From the NCBI GenBank assembly GCA_949316235.1, contig OX438744.1, positions 29,880,778 to 29,944,777 of the forward strand: a DNA stretch of 64,000 nucleotides, given 5' to 3'. The notes beneath the pieces are model-generated. The model had not been told where the DNA came from. It searched no databases and worked only from the letters and a program-made list of their open reading frames with translations. Position numbers and translations under genes: made by a program. How positions within the stretch are numbered: the first letter of the stretch is position 1; each line of letters opens with the position of its first letter. The stretch comes from Oegoconia quadripuncta (taxonomy: Eukaryota > Arthropoda > Insecta > Lepidoptera > Autostichidae). This document shows positions 1 through 12,900 of this stretch, piece by piece.

Positions 1-1283
1 TCAACTGCATAGAAGCTGGTATCGTTGAAAATATAAAAGAACAAATAGATCTATATAATAATAGTATAATGCTAATATGATTTGAGTTGTTTGGTTCGTG
101 AAAAAAAATTGTATAAATATACCTCTAAAAGTGGTTTCCGAAATATATCCCACATTTATTGGTATTTTGATTAGATATATGACTTAAATATTATATTTTT
201 AATTTGGAACGATTTTAAAGACTTTTCGTTTCCTGAGTTCCACTTACAATGTTTTTCTTCGGACCAGCGCCTACTCACTGGAATCTGAGCCCGAAATTGT
301 GACCCAAAAATGATATCTGCCTAAACTAGGTGCTGGACACCTATTTAAGTATTTAGTTCTTTATTCATCTGTGTACATAAGATATATTCATGACATTTTA
401 TCAAATTAACATATAGGTGATATATTCAATAAAAAGAATCATGTGAATATATTTTTAATAATCACTCATTATTTATAATTTCCATAGGTTATGCGAGTCT
501 ATAGTGGAAATTACTTTAGATAAATTTTATTTATTTATAGATGAATTAAAACTCAGTTATAGTATATTTTATTTTCTATTATTAATGTACGATGGACCTT
601 TGAAAACGTTGACCAGGTTTTTGGTATCTTCACATTCTATGAATGTGATAACGAATGAATTTCATTACATTTTCATAAAGATATTATAGTTAAATATGAC
701 AAAGTCATAAATTGCTTACCGTTTTCATAGGTAACCTCGCAAACTAATATAACTTGCAAGCTACGGTCATGTCCAAAAGTAACTATATGACGAAAAGAAA
801 ATATATCACTAAATTGACATTACTTTTCTCACATAATTACTTCGGTAAAGTATGCTGTAGCAATAGTTACATAGAGTTACATGGAATCGTTTACAACTTT
901 ACACCAAATTATAAATTTTTTACAAAAATCTAAGTTGTGATATTTTGTAAATAAGCGACACGTTTTAGAAGTCTGGACGAAAAGAGAATTATGTCTAAAA
1001 CATGACTATAATATCATACAAATACCAAACAACTGTCTTCGAAGTTAACCGATTTTCATGAAACATAGCTAATAACCTTTCCCTTCGTTTAATCTTTACT
1101 ATAAAAACCGAACTCAAATGGTACCACGCCTTAAATAATCCGGATAAAGATGAACTTCCGATACGATGATGCCCTGTCCAGGAAACTTATCGCGCGCATT
1201 ATTTTATTTTACCGTTTCAATCGATAGATAAATCGGTTTTCCAATTCATGGAGTTCAAAACAAGAATTTGGTGTTTTTGCCAT
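1..1283. other. AT-rich DNA, no gene seen
   Basis: No frame with coding character. A segment near 1040-1140 (CGATTTTCATGAAACATAGC, ACCGAACTCAAAT) belongs to a dispersed repeat also seen near 26820-26910. Confidence 0.5.
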
Positions 1284-1508
1284 TGACTCGCTAAGAAGAA
1301 GCTCAAAACGCAGCAGTGGAGAAATATTCAACTTGCTTCTGCCTCAAATATACCTCAAAACAATATCAGTCATGATTTCCAAATTCCATCTATACAAGCT
1401 AAAGCAGCAAGCTGTGTGGAGTATACTTTGAGTGCTGCTCACTGCGAAAGCGCAATGCTCGGAAAATGGTTCATACCTCCACCAGCTCCACCTTGGACAA
1501 TTCGTTAA
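1284..1508 (+). other. Orphan open frame with downstream poly(A) signal
   Basis: From just after an in-frame TGA near 1283 the plus strand stays open for about 70 codons to TAA at 1506-1508 (...KAASCVEYTLSAAHCESAML..., ending PPPAPPWTIR). There is no ATG at its start, and a possible 3' splice site AG sits at about 1294. AATAAA follows at 1716-1721. It could be the terminal exon of a gene lying left of the window, or a mobile-element remnant. I do not recognise the protein. Confidence 0.35.
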
Positions 1509-2202
1509 TAAGATTTTACGGACCTCAGTTGAATTTTGGCGCTGATTCTCTTTTCGAACAGACCGTCTATTTTGTTCCTAGCCAAGTTTTTAGATGACCT
1601 TTATTTTATATTCACTTGTTTTTTGTTGTTGCTGGGGTTAATGAGTTTTGCCTTTAGGCCGCAGTACTGTGAACGTGAGGCCATTGTGTATTAGTTTTTA
1701 GCATGAATTTTGACAAATAAATAAGAAATTTATAATTTATTACGCTCTATTTATTGAGTAGGTACCTATATAACTACATGTTTACTCAGTTTCCTATAAT
1801 GCAGATAATGTCATCAATTGCATAAGCTAATTTAATCATCTGCTTACGGCATATAAGTGATAAAGACTCAACCTTATACAGGATGCGCCCGCGTCTTGTC
1901 ACGGGTTCTTTGTCGAGTAGTCTGGATGGAAATTGATTAGTTTGGTGATTTGGGACTAGATGATTGGTGTAAGTGTCCGAAATATTTATTATTATTATAC
2001 ATTATTACGTTATTCGATGACTGTTAAATTGCAGAGCCTCGGACACCGTCACAAAGTTGACGTTATAATTACGTTATTTATGGCCGTGATGCAACTGAAG
2101 GTGTTTCCATTAGTGTAGCCATATGGATATTACATGTAAATAAAACATCAAATTTGACAACATATACCATCTCATAAATTATAACAAAATTCGAAGGCAA
2201 AG

Positions 2203-2583
2203 AAATTGCAGAGGCTCGAACACCGACGTAAAGTCGCTTGTCTCTTAGTCTTTTACAGGATGCACTTCGGTGAGTGTACGTTGGAATTACATAATCTTAT
2301 TCCACCGTCGCCCTTCCATCTTCGGACTACTAGGCGTGGGAAGGAATTCTATTAATATACCGAACATTCTCACTAAGAAGTTCGATCCTTCATTCATCAT
2401 TCGAACAGCCAAGGCATGGAACTCCCTTTCGGCGTCATCCTTTCCTGAATCCTACAACCTTGGGTTGTTCAAGAGCAGAGTGAATAGGCATTTACTGGGA
2501 TCGCGTTTTTCATCTTCGACCACAACGTCGCTTGCCATCAGGTGAGATTGTGGTTAAACGCGCATCCAGTCAATCATAAAAAA
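2203..2583 (+). mobile_element. Jockey-like LINE 3' end (family L), fragment
   Basis: The open frame 2270-2545 and its upstream part encode the C-terminal tail of a non-LTR polymerase ([37 protein letters not shown]), then a short 3' UTR and an A-run. Related copies lie at 15106, 18937, 32158, 39421 and 60417. Confidence 0.8.
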
Positions 2584-3963
2584 AAACGACTTCAGAGAGA
2601 TCTTTGGGGTAGGCCTTTGCCCAACAGTGGACGCCTTTCGGCTGGTGATGATACAACTTCATCATGTGGAAGGCGCCTTTCTCTAAGATAGCAGGCCAGC
2701 TACATAGACACTCTTATCTCTTCGTGCCTTCAAGAGTCAATTCTAAATTTTACACATATAATTTACAATAAATCTGTAAATGCTCTATACATTGAAAATA
2801 TTTCCAAAAAAATTATTGGGGTGATAAAGTTTAAGTAGCTTAAAAACTGCAGATGGACCGTTTTTGTGTATTTGTATACACACGAATCTCATTTAATCAG
2901 GCACAGCTAATAAGTACCTATCTACTATACAAGTAAAGGTGTTATACCTTGACGTATAATAATGAATACTTGTACCTAGATACATAAAATAACATACCAT
3001 CAACATTTTGCAAGGTGTCATTTAATTTACGAACCTGCAAAATTTTGCTAACGTCATTGGGTACAGTCGGTAACAGAAATGGAATAATAATTTAATTAGG
3101 TGTGTTTGTCTATATACTATACCCTACGAAATGACAATCGATGGTTGTGCCAGTCAACTGCAACGTCGCATTTTTGCAACTAGGTATACGCGCGAAAACA
3201 AATTAAAATTTAAAACGTCTAAGTCGCCGGTAATTTTACCTTAATTTTCGGTAAAATTACGTAATTTTGCATGACTATGTGGCCACCGAAAATCGTTTTA
3301 ACGTTTGTAGGTTATATGAGCAGCAGAAACTGTTTGCAGTAGGTAGTGCTTTAAAATATCTGAATCAATCAACTACAGCTTGAAATTCTTGTATATGTTA
3401 GTGCTTTGTTTTTGTTAATTTTTGCGACAACTTATTTTATTTCATCATTATTTTTATTACTTAATTGTTACATAGATCTACAGTTTTGACATTTTTATTT
3501 GGCTTCAAATTACTTAATTTCTTTAGTTTGACTTTTAATACTATGCAATTTAGACTCATTAACATAACGACTCATATATTACTGAGGATTGTTTTATTGA
3601 TACCTATATAATAATAATGTAAAAGTACCAATTTTCTTGTAATTTAATTAAAACGTTACCCACTCAATTATAACGATAACTATTGTCAGTAACATAATAA
3701 GAATCACTAATTGGCATAAGTTTGGTATTAGTTTACTATAATATAATTTCTGCAATAATGCTGTTGATTCTATGTATATTAAGTAAATAAATAAATAATA
3801 CAAAATAATACCCAGCATTTAATTAGCTGTAAATTGTGTGATTTCTTAATATTTCTTCCCTTTGCCAGTTACCTCTGTCGCTCTCTGTACATAATATGAC
3901 GCAACCGCATTTACTTTTATTCCGTAAATAAGTATCGATTAACTTTTAACGTATAATTAAGCA
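2584..3963. other. AT-rich DNA upstream of the protease gene
   Basis: No coding frame or clear core promoter. The protease promoter and any non-coding first exon should lie here, but no TATA or initiator could be chosen with confidence. Confidence 0.4.
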
Positions 3964-6900
3964 ATGTTATTATTCACAATTCTCATACAATTATCTATAA
4001 TCACATGTAATGTAAATATAGCGGAGACAGTTGATAAACTAAAATACATATCAAATAATTGTAAAGCGAATAGGCATCGCAAATGTACCAATGAAGTAGG
4101 AAATAACATGAAAAATACATTACATTTCTTAGAGAGACCTGAAACGTTTGGCGAATACATAAAACAATACAATGTGAGTCAGTGTCAGGTGGATTTCAAT
4201 GGTGTACCCAGTGATTATATGAAAGGACACGTATTAAACAGGCTGTTGGTAAAGGATTATCCTTCTCCGGAATCACATTGGCACGAATACAAGGTAAGAT
4301 TTGTTTTTTTACACGAGTGTCCCTGGAAGGGACGTAATGTTTTTCGTAGGTTACGTAGATTTCTATTGTAACCTCTTAAAGCTTAAACGACTTGACGGAT
4401 GCCGCAGTGCAAAATTGGATTCGTTCCTCGGTGACCATGGGGAATTGTAACCGACTTCAATCAAACATGTAATTTGAAAAACTAAAAAACACGCTAGAGT
4501 CCACCATCCACCTCCTGGCTCCGTCATCAGATCAGCTCCAATATACCAAATTATAGTATTGTCATGCGAACTACACGTACATTACCTAATAAAATTGCCT
4601 TCCAAGATTTGTTAGTTACAAAGTGAAATCACATAATCTGTCCCACATTCAATAGGTGTGCTGTCGGGTTTATGGTTCTTCATATATTTATGTAGATTCA
4701 AGGTAACATTGATTCGATTAGACCGCACTTAGGTCCTAAGTCGGCCTACGTTAAATCAGAAGTTATGTCTGAAACTCTGAAAGTACAAATAAAGGGCTGA
4801 CACATTACGTAAATACTTTAGGTGTAGGTAAATGACAAAACTTTGAGTGATAATTAAACCAAATATGATCAAGGGATTACATGTTTTACATTTTCTAAAT
4901 ATAAGTGAGTACCTGTATTAGTTTCAGAAATAAAAAGCAAATACCTAAGTTTTTAAACGGTTAAGGAAAACATCGCGAGGAAACCTGCATGCCTGAGAAA
5001 TAAAAATTTAAAGGCATGTGAAGTCCCCATCCCGCATAGGGCCAGCGTGGTGGATCATGGCCCATACTCCCTCATTATACGAGGGAAGGCCTATATCCCT
5101 GCAGTGGGATGTTTACGGGCTGGTGATGATGACCTAAGTCTTTGCATGCGGAATGAATCTTTCACATTTATAATATTAGTTAGCGGTATCTAACAAATTT
5201 GGAAGTTTGTCTGTGGGATGTTGATCTGATAATCTAAAGTTTCGATGTTTATTTGTTTGTTTATTTGTTTGTTGCTCAATTACGACGAAACGAATAAACG
5301 AATTTGGATGAAACTTAGGATACTTTTTATCCCGATAAAAAGAGTATAGTTCCCGCGGGATAAACAAATTTCCGCGATAAAGTTTTTCCAAGCAGGCGAA
5401 GCCGCGTCCGGAAAGCTAGCAGACTTATGTCTTATCACATTGTACGAGTCACTCCGGCTCGCACTTACCTAATCGGTTTTTTAATTAAAATTTTCTCCCT
5501 AGACACTCCATAACAAAGTCTACCCGACACGGTACCACGAGATGACAGCGCTTGCTCAATGGCGGGAAAACATGCGACGTGTGGCGAGGCACAATCAGCA
5601 ATTCCTTGCTGGTGTGCTCAGCTACTCGCTACATCTAAACCACTTTGGCGATTTGGTAATGTTTTTATTTTATGATCAACCTTTGATACTGTCTATCACT
5701 GGCCTACTCGTATTATTATGCACACAACTATTTTTACGATAAATAAGAGAAAAGACTTTGAATGATAGATTAAAGAATTGTATGATTAGAGTAAGGTGTT
5801 TTTTTTTTTAATCTTATTTATTTTTATGAGGGTTTATTCAAATGCTGAATATGCCACCCTCATCATTAAATTCAAAGTAATACCTAGTTACCTAAGTAAA
5901 TCATATATTCCTATTTCCAATACACAGCTTTACCATTTTTAAACGACTTCAAAAAAGGAGGAGGTTCTGTATTCGGGGCGTATTTTTTTTTTTTTTTTAT
6001 TATGTAGGTATGTACACCGATATCTTGTATACCATTCTGGCATCCTCCGACAACGGGGCTGCCAAAATGCTATTAAAAATACCCAAATTGTGGCTCCATT
6101 GGGGTACAACCTGACGGCGTTTGACAGCGATCCGGTCCATTCAGCGAGGATATGGTGTACGTCTTCCACTATATTAAACAGCGCAATTGGGAGTGTCAGT
6201 TTTGTGCATCATAAAACCGAAGCTATTCAAAGGATTTTTTTTTTTATGCACGGCGGATTCGTACTTGACCTCAATCACACCTGATGCTAAGTGAAGATGA
6301 GGTCGAAGGTGGAAGCGTACTGACCCGGAAACCCCAACACATTTGGGGGACTGGCTATCTTATCTCTGACAACCGGAACACAACAATGCTAGTAACATTA
6401 CTGTTTGGCGGCAGATTTAGATAAGATGGTGGTAGCTAGCCAGGCGGACATTTTAAAATGCCCTACCACCAACCGAATGTGACCGGATCGCAGTCTGAGG
6501 GCCATAATAAATATGACGTCGACACATTTTACTATCATCTAACCAGATGGAACGAAGGAGGGTGGGTTGAATGGTCTTGTACCAGATACCTTTGGTTAGC
6601 GATCGTAGAGAAAGGTGTGGCATGCAATATGACATTGTGAATAAGATAGAAAGAGGTTATGTTAAGGTATTTGGGCATATAGAAGGAATGAGTGAAAGGA
6701 GATTAACGAAAGCGTGAATGTAAGGGTCGGTAAAGGTCGATCAAGAAAGATATCGTCAATCCATGATGACGTATAATGACGTACTCACAAAAGGTCAGGT
6801 GCGGTCAACCACTAACCTACGAGTGTGTATGAAGCATTTGATGAGAGTGGTAGAAGCAAAAGTAGTATGTCAGGATCGTTGCAAGTGGGAATAATAGGAA

Positions 6901-9900
6901 ACAGGCGTGCGCATATGTACATGTAAGAGAAAAGATTTTATTTTCAAAAAAAAAAAAATTACAAGTAACAGTCTAATTACTAAAGTGCTTAAAAATTCTA
7001 ATGCTTGGACTCTGATCCTCAAACTAGGTCAAACCTGTATCTTGAGGACCAGTTCCTTCCCTATGCACATAGGTAGTAGTACTACTACTGTAATACTCGT
7101 ATAATATATACTGTGTCGGTTTTACCATTTATCGAGTCACAATCTATGGCATTGATGGACAAAGACGGATAACAATACAATTAACATTTGAACTACATAT
7201 TGTAGTTAGCCTGTACAGATACCAATACTTATTCTAGGTGAGTCGAACTATTCTTGGAAATATACTTAAATTAAAAAAAGTGGTAGTCTAGGCTGACCAG
7301 TCGTCCCGTTCTCTGTCTCATCTCCACGTCCAGTTTTTCAGCTATGAATGTGACCTTGTCCCTTAATTTAGTAAAACCAATATAGGACAATACAATGTCG
7401 AATATTACAGCATATTATCCCACGCAGTACAATAATGCAGAAGCAAAGTTTGACTTTCCGGAAGGAAGTGTACATCGTTGTCTGCAACCTCTTAACACTG
7501 AAAGAAATGTTCAAATACCAAGATCTTTGTGACATTGTCACGAAACATGTCTCGAATTGATTTTGATAAATTTTCGAAGAGGATAATGTTCTGAAACCAT
7601 TAATTAGCGAAATAATTGAAAAGAATGATAGGAAATCTCCTGCAGACATTGAAAAAATGCACTACCAATATACACCCAATACTAAACATGGACCCCATTG
7701 GGACCCCCGATCTCCGTGTTGTCAAGTTATTAACATTGAGACAGATTATAAGTAAACATTTTCTGATGTGTACCAGTTGTAAATACCTACATATATTATT
7801 ATTACAGGCTTCAACAGATTATTTCAAAAAAATCCTAAAGCTAATTGACACGAAACCGTTATTCGATCCAGCTGAGGATCGCCACAGGACAGCGTATGTG
7901 AAGAACTTGCATCGAAGAGTACCAAGACAAGTAAGTTGTGCGACAATATTTTCAATACAGTAAAAATGACCGTGGTATGGAAAGAACATTGTAAACCGCC
8001 TTCGTGGCTCAATTTAAACAACATTGGGTTTACGAATCAGAGGTCGCGGGTTCGATCCCCAGTCCTCGGTTTGGTTGGCGGTAGGGCATTTTAAATGTCT
8101 GCCTGGCTAGCTACCACCATCTTATCTAAATCTGCCGCCAAACAGCAATGATAACAGAATTGTTGTGTGCCGGTTGTCAAAGATAAGATGGCCAGTCCCC
8201 CAATTATGTTGGGGTTTCCAGGTCAGTACGCTTCCACCTTCGGCCTCATTTTAACTTAACATCAGGAGTGATTGAGGTCAAGTGCTAACCCGTCGTAAAA
8301 AAAAACATTCGATCCCTGGTTGAAAGGACAGGATTGTCGTATTTGCCTGTAGGTATAATATAATTTACCCCCATAAATGTGTACGGAATGCGTACATGGA
8401 AATATTTCTTCCCAAACATTTTAAATGAATTACAAGAGTAGATTGGATCTTCTAACCGATAGCTAGTTGCGGGTTCGAATCCCGATAGCGGTAAAAGTTT
8501 GTATGATGAATACGAACATGTAGGTATTCTCGTCTCGAGTCATAAACGTTATAAGTTATAACATAATAAAATTCATAGAAATATTGATGTATATTTATCA
8601 GTCTAGTATCCATAGTATAGAGTTGCCTACTTTGGGGGTAGATTGTAAAACAGTTGTTTAATTTGATAGTCTAAGCTACTCCTTATAATGAATTCTTCAT
8701 TATAATTTACCTTTTTTTTTCGCGGGGAAATGCTTTACGCGTACCGCTCGCCTGGGGGACGGCGAACTTTCTCGGCAGTAGAGAGGACCTGGGAACGCAT
8801 TAGCGGCATTAGCGTTATAATTTACCTACAACATTGTCAGGTGGACTGGAGAGCCAAGGGCTTCAAGCCACGTCGCGAAGAGCAGTGGCACTGCGGCGCA
8901 TGCTACGCGTTCGCAGTCACGCATGCGCTGCAAGCGCAGGTGTTCAAGAGGCACGGCGATTGGAGGGAACTGAGGTATCTGCAGATAAACGGAGAATACA
9001 TAGAAAAAAGGAACACAAAAGTTTTTTTTTATGCAGAACGGGTTGGTACTTGACTTCAATCACATCTGATGTTAAGTAAAGATGAGGTCGAAGGTGGAAG
9101 CGTAGATACTGACCCGGAAACCCCAACACATTTGGGGGACTGGCTATCTTATCTCTGACAACCGGAAAACAACAATGCTATTAACATTGCTGCTTGGCGG
9201 TAGATTTAGAAAAGATGGTGGTAGCTAGCCAGGCGGACATTTAAAATGCCCTACCACCAACCAAACCCAACCAAACAAACCAAAAAAAAAACAAACAAAA
9301 ACACAAGAGGTCCAGATCACTGTTCTGAAGCAGTGTGCCCTGGATGCAAGAGGCGTTGCCACATAGTATAGCCAGGCTTATGCTGGACCAGATAGCTGCC
9401 AGCGCTCTGATTACTCGTTAACTCGATCAGACGTGTCGCCAGCTCTTTCAACAGCTGGCGTGCCTCCGGTTTCGAAATTCGTAGCCCTGTCCAAGGGCTC
9501 TTGTGATTTTCAGCAGCAAACGCCGCGGCTGCTGCACTTCTGGTAGTGAAGGCTAAATGGCAGGGCGCCTACGTGTCGACTCAAGTAGCATCCTATACTG
9601 GCGGCCTCCCAAGCATCCACGGAATAAGTGAATGATTCAAACAATCGGGCGGGCTTCTTCCTCCTCTTGTATTATACTAGTGAATTTTACTCAATGATTT
9701 CAAATAAAACTCACACCATCTCTTTTCATGTGCCAATCGTGGGTAGATTACCATCTTCACATAAAGTTCTTACGCCAATTTATGTACTTATCTAAATCTA
9801 ATCTAAAATATTCTAAAATATTTTTTTTTTTTTCTTTTTTACTTATCTACGAATATCAGCCCTATCTTCCATTATCAGAACAAGCTACCTGTGCCTGCGT

Positions 9901-12900
9901 ACCTATGAACAAGCGTGCCTGTGTGAGAATATCATTAATCTAAATGAAAAATAATTTAAAAACCATGTCAAAACAACATTAACAAAGAAAGGTTATTGCA
10001 AAATTAGTGACTACCTGAATGACAAAAACGTTTGGTATACTTCGCCCAGCTCCCAAAAATTATAAAATTGTATTAGTTGTACACTTTTATATAGGTATAT
10101 AAAAAAAAGAAAAGAAAAGAAAATGATCCTGTGGGTTTCTTGCGCTGCTTCTTTTCCCACAGATGATTTCCCTTTCCGAAGCGGTGGTAGCTTGGACATA
10201 CTGACTGACCGAAAAATGCTTAGCCCTACTTTTTTTCCCAATAGATTTAAATTGACATTCAACAAATGATATCATGTATCTTACGTTGAAATAAAATGCT
10301 TTTAGTTTGAGTTTTGAGTTTGTAAACCTATAAACTAGACAGCTCTGCCTGAATCAACAATTCCTGATGAACATTCTGTTTATGCCTTCAGCCCCCAACA
10401 AATTGTGGACTGCAGCTATCGCGATGGCAACGTCGGCTGCAATGGAGGCTCCTTGCGGGCCGCTATGAGATACGTCGCTAGAGAAGGACTGATCAAGGAG
10501 TCGTATTATCCTTACATTGGAAAGGTATTATTCAATTAGAAATGATTCATTATTTATACAACTAACCAATAAAATAATTTAATACAATAAATGATAATAT
10601 CAAAATAACAAAGTAAGTTTAAAATCCAAAAAACCCGACAGCATATTTCGCATTTTACGTGCGCCATGTTGAACCTTCTAACATAAAATGTGTTCTATGT
10701 ATGACACTCCTGGGTTCAAGACGAATCCAAGGACACCATGCATTTTGACATGGGTCAAGCGGTTTAGGCTACAGAAGGTAACATAGAAATCTACATACAT
10801 ACATACCCACATACACTCAAAAAACATTACCCTTCTTTCTGGGGTTGTTGGGTAAAATATGCCGCACTAGAAAAAGTATTTGGCAAATCAATAACGGCTG
10901 GTCGCACAAATTTCAAATTTCGTGCACATTTACACGATATGACAAGCTAAGCATTTTTGTAGCTGAAATCAATAAATTTCATTTTAAAAAAAATTCATTA
11001 ATATATAAATTTCATCAATTTGCTTTAATAATATTAGTTACGCGGACGACATGGTTCTGCTGAGCGTGTCGGTGGGTAGTTTCAGAGAACTCATAGGTAT
11101 CTGTGAACTGTATGCCCTTGAGCACGGCGTCAAATACAACGCTAAGCGAACTTATAATGTTCAAATCTGGGACCATATGTCCGACCGAGGTGCCTCCCGT
11201 GAGGTTATCTGGCGTGGAGCTGAAGCGGGTGCATAGCTTTAAGTACATCGGCCATGTGGTAGGAGATGACTTGAAAAATGATGCAGATATTGAGCGTGAA
11301 CAGAGAGCACTGTCAGTGAGAGCTAATATGATAGATTTGCTCGTTGCTCAAAGCAAGTGAAATTAAAACTTTTACGAGCCATTCTGCACTTCCTTTTATA
11401 CTTGCAGCCTGTGGTTTAGTCACACTCATCGATTAATTGATGCTATTCGCGTTTTAAATAATAACACGTTCAGGACACAGTTGCGGCTGCCCCGCTTCTG
11501 TAGCGCATAGAGGATGTTCGCTACGCTACTATGCGTAAGAGAGCGACATCCTTGGTGCGGCGGACGCGGGCCAGCGGCAACAGCCTCCTGATTGTTGTGG
11601 CAGGCCGCATGGATGGGCCATTCATGAAACACTGGTTGTCGTTGCCGGCAACAGTGCCCCATACCACGTAATAATAATTTTGTCATTTACATGTAATTCA
11701 ATTTCACAAATTCTGTTTTATTTTGTTTTTGGATAATACATTGTCAACAGTATCATTATAAAAACTATTGCACAAAATCTATAAGCCAAAGTTATGCCAA
11801 TTACAGATTCTCATTTTTATTACAGTGCTTTCCAAATAATTCTGTGAAAAGTCACTATTAAATAATATTCATATTTTAATTAATTTTCTATAATAATATT
11901 TAAATTTTCAATATTAATTTTTCTATTGACATTTAAATAACACTGTATACCACTTTCTACTAAGATAGTTAAGTAAGTAGTAAGATAGGTGATGTATTAT
12001 TACTTAGTTCAGAAGGTGGCACATGTTCAGGCCGTGTGGGAAAGCGCCCAAGACACTCCCTGCATTACCTCGTTGGATGGCAATATTATTCTTTCAACGT
12101 TCAAGACGTCGACAAGCCTCGCAAGCTCATTGTAAAGAACTCCCCTCCATTTCAACTTAGTGCGTTTACGGAGGCAAACTCGAATTGAAATTGAGGATGA
12201 GATTGCTTTTAAAATGGACTGCTGAATGATGAACGCGTGTCCAACTCAAGTGAAGAGTCACAAGAAACTACTGTCTCTCAGAATCGGATGAATAACTAAA
12301 GAAAAATTGGATTACGAACCACTTCAACCTGGATCCTTAGCCTTCTTGTCCTATAGTACCATGGACAATAGAAGCATCATGTTAACTGTTTTGCCTTAAT
12401 CGCCAGACTAGACTAAGGCCCGTATTAATAAATCAATCTCAATAGAAGTCTTGAGGCTGTATCAACCAAAGTGCGTCTTAAGCAGTTGACGCTATCTCAA
12501 GTTCTATGCTAATTTATAAACCAATCTTGAGATCTACTCAGCTGAGATCACTTCCTAAGTATTCGCCTCATCGGCGAATGAATGTTAGTCTTGAGTTTCG
12601 TTTATTAATACGCGCACCTCTCAAATGAGTACGCTTGAGTATACACGTGCTTTTCAGGTCATAAGTTAGATTTATTAATAAACACGTTTACTTGAGACCG
12701 GTCTGTTCGCAATCTTGAGAATGGTTTATTAATACAGGCCTAAGATCGTAAACTCGAGGGCTGTAGGCCAGTGATATTGATGCCCATGACTGGTCCATGG
12801 TGTCAAAAGACTCCAAGTCCCTTAGTTACCATTCTACTCTCAAAAACAAACCAGTCGCTCTGGAATTCTATGGAGGAGGCCTATGTTCAGCAGTGGACGA

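Noticed and set aside
2270..2545. Candidate small host gene
   Set aside because: Repeated at 15.1, 19.0 and 32.2 kb as the tail of LINE family L.
3957..4172. Minus-strand open frame opposite protease exon 1
   Set aside because: Lies fully opposite a real exon with signal peptide; no domain or splice context.
6458..6640. Small ORFs on both strands around 6.45-6.64 kb
   Set aside because: They span the boundary between a SINE and a LINE remnant and mix both; not a gene.
8730..9053. Single long ORF covering protease exon 4
   Set aside because: Its start lies in the LINE fragment and its end in intron 4; the real exon is 8841-8974 by splice sites and frame.
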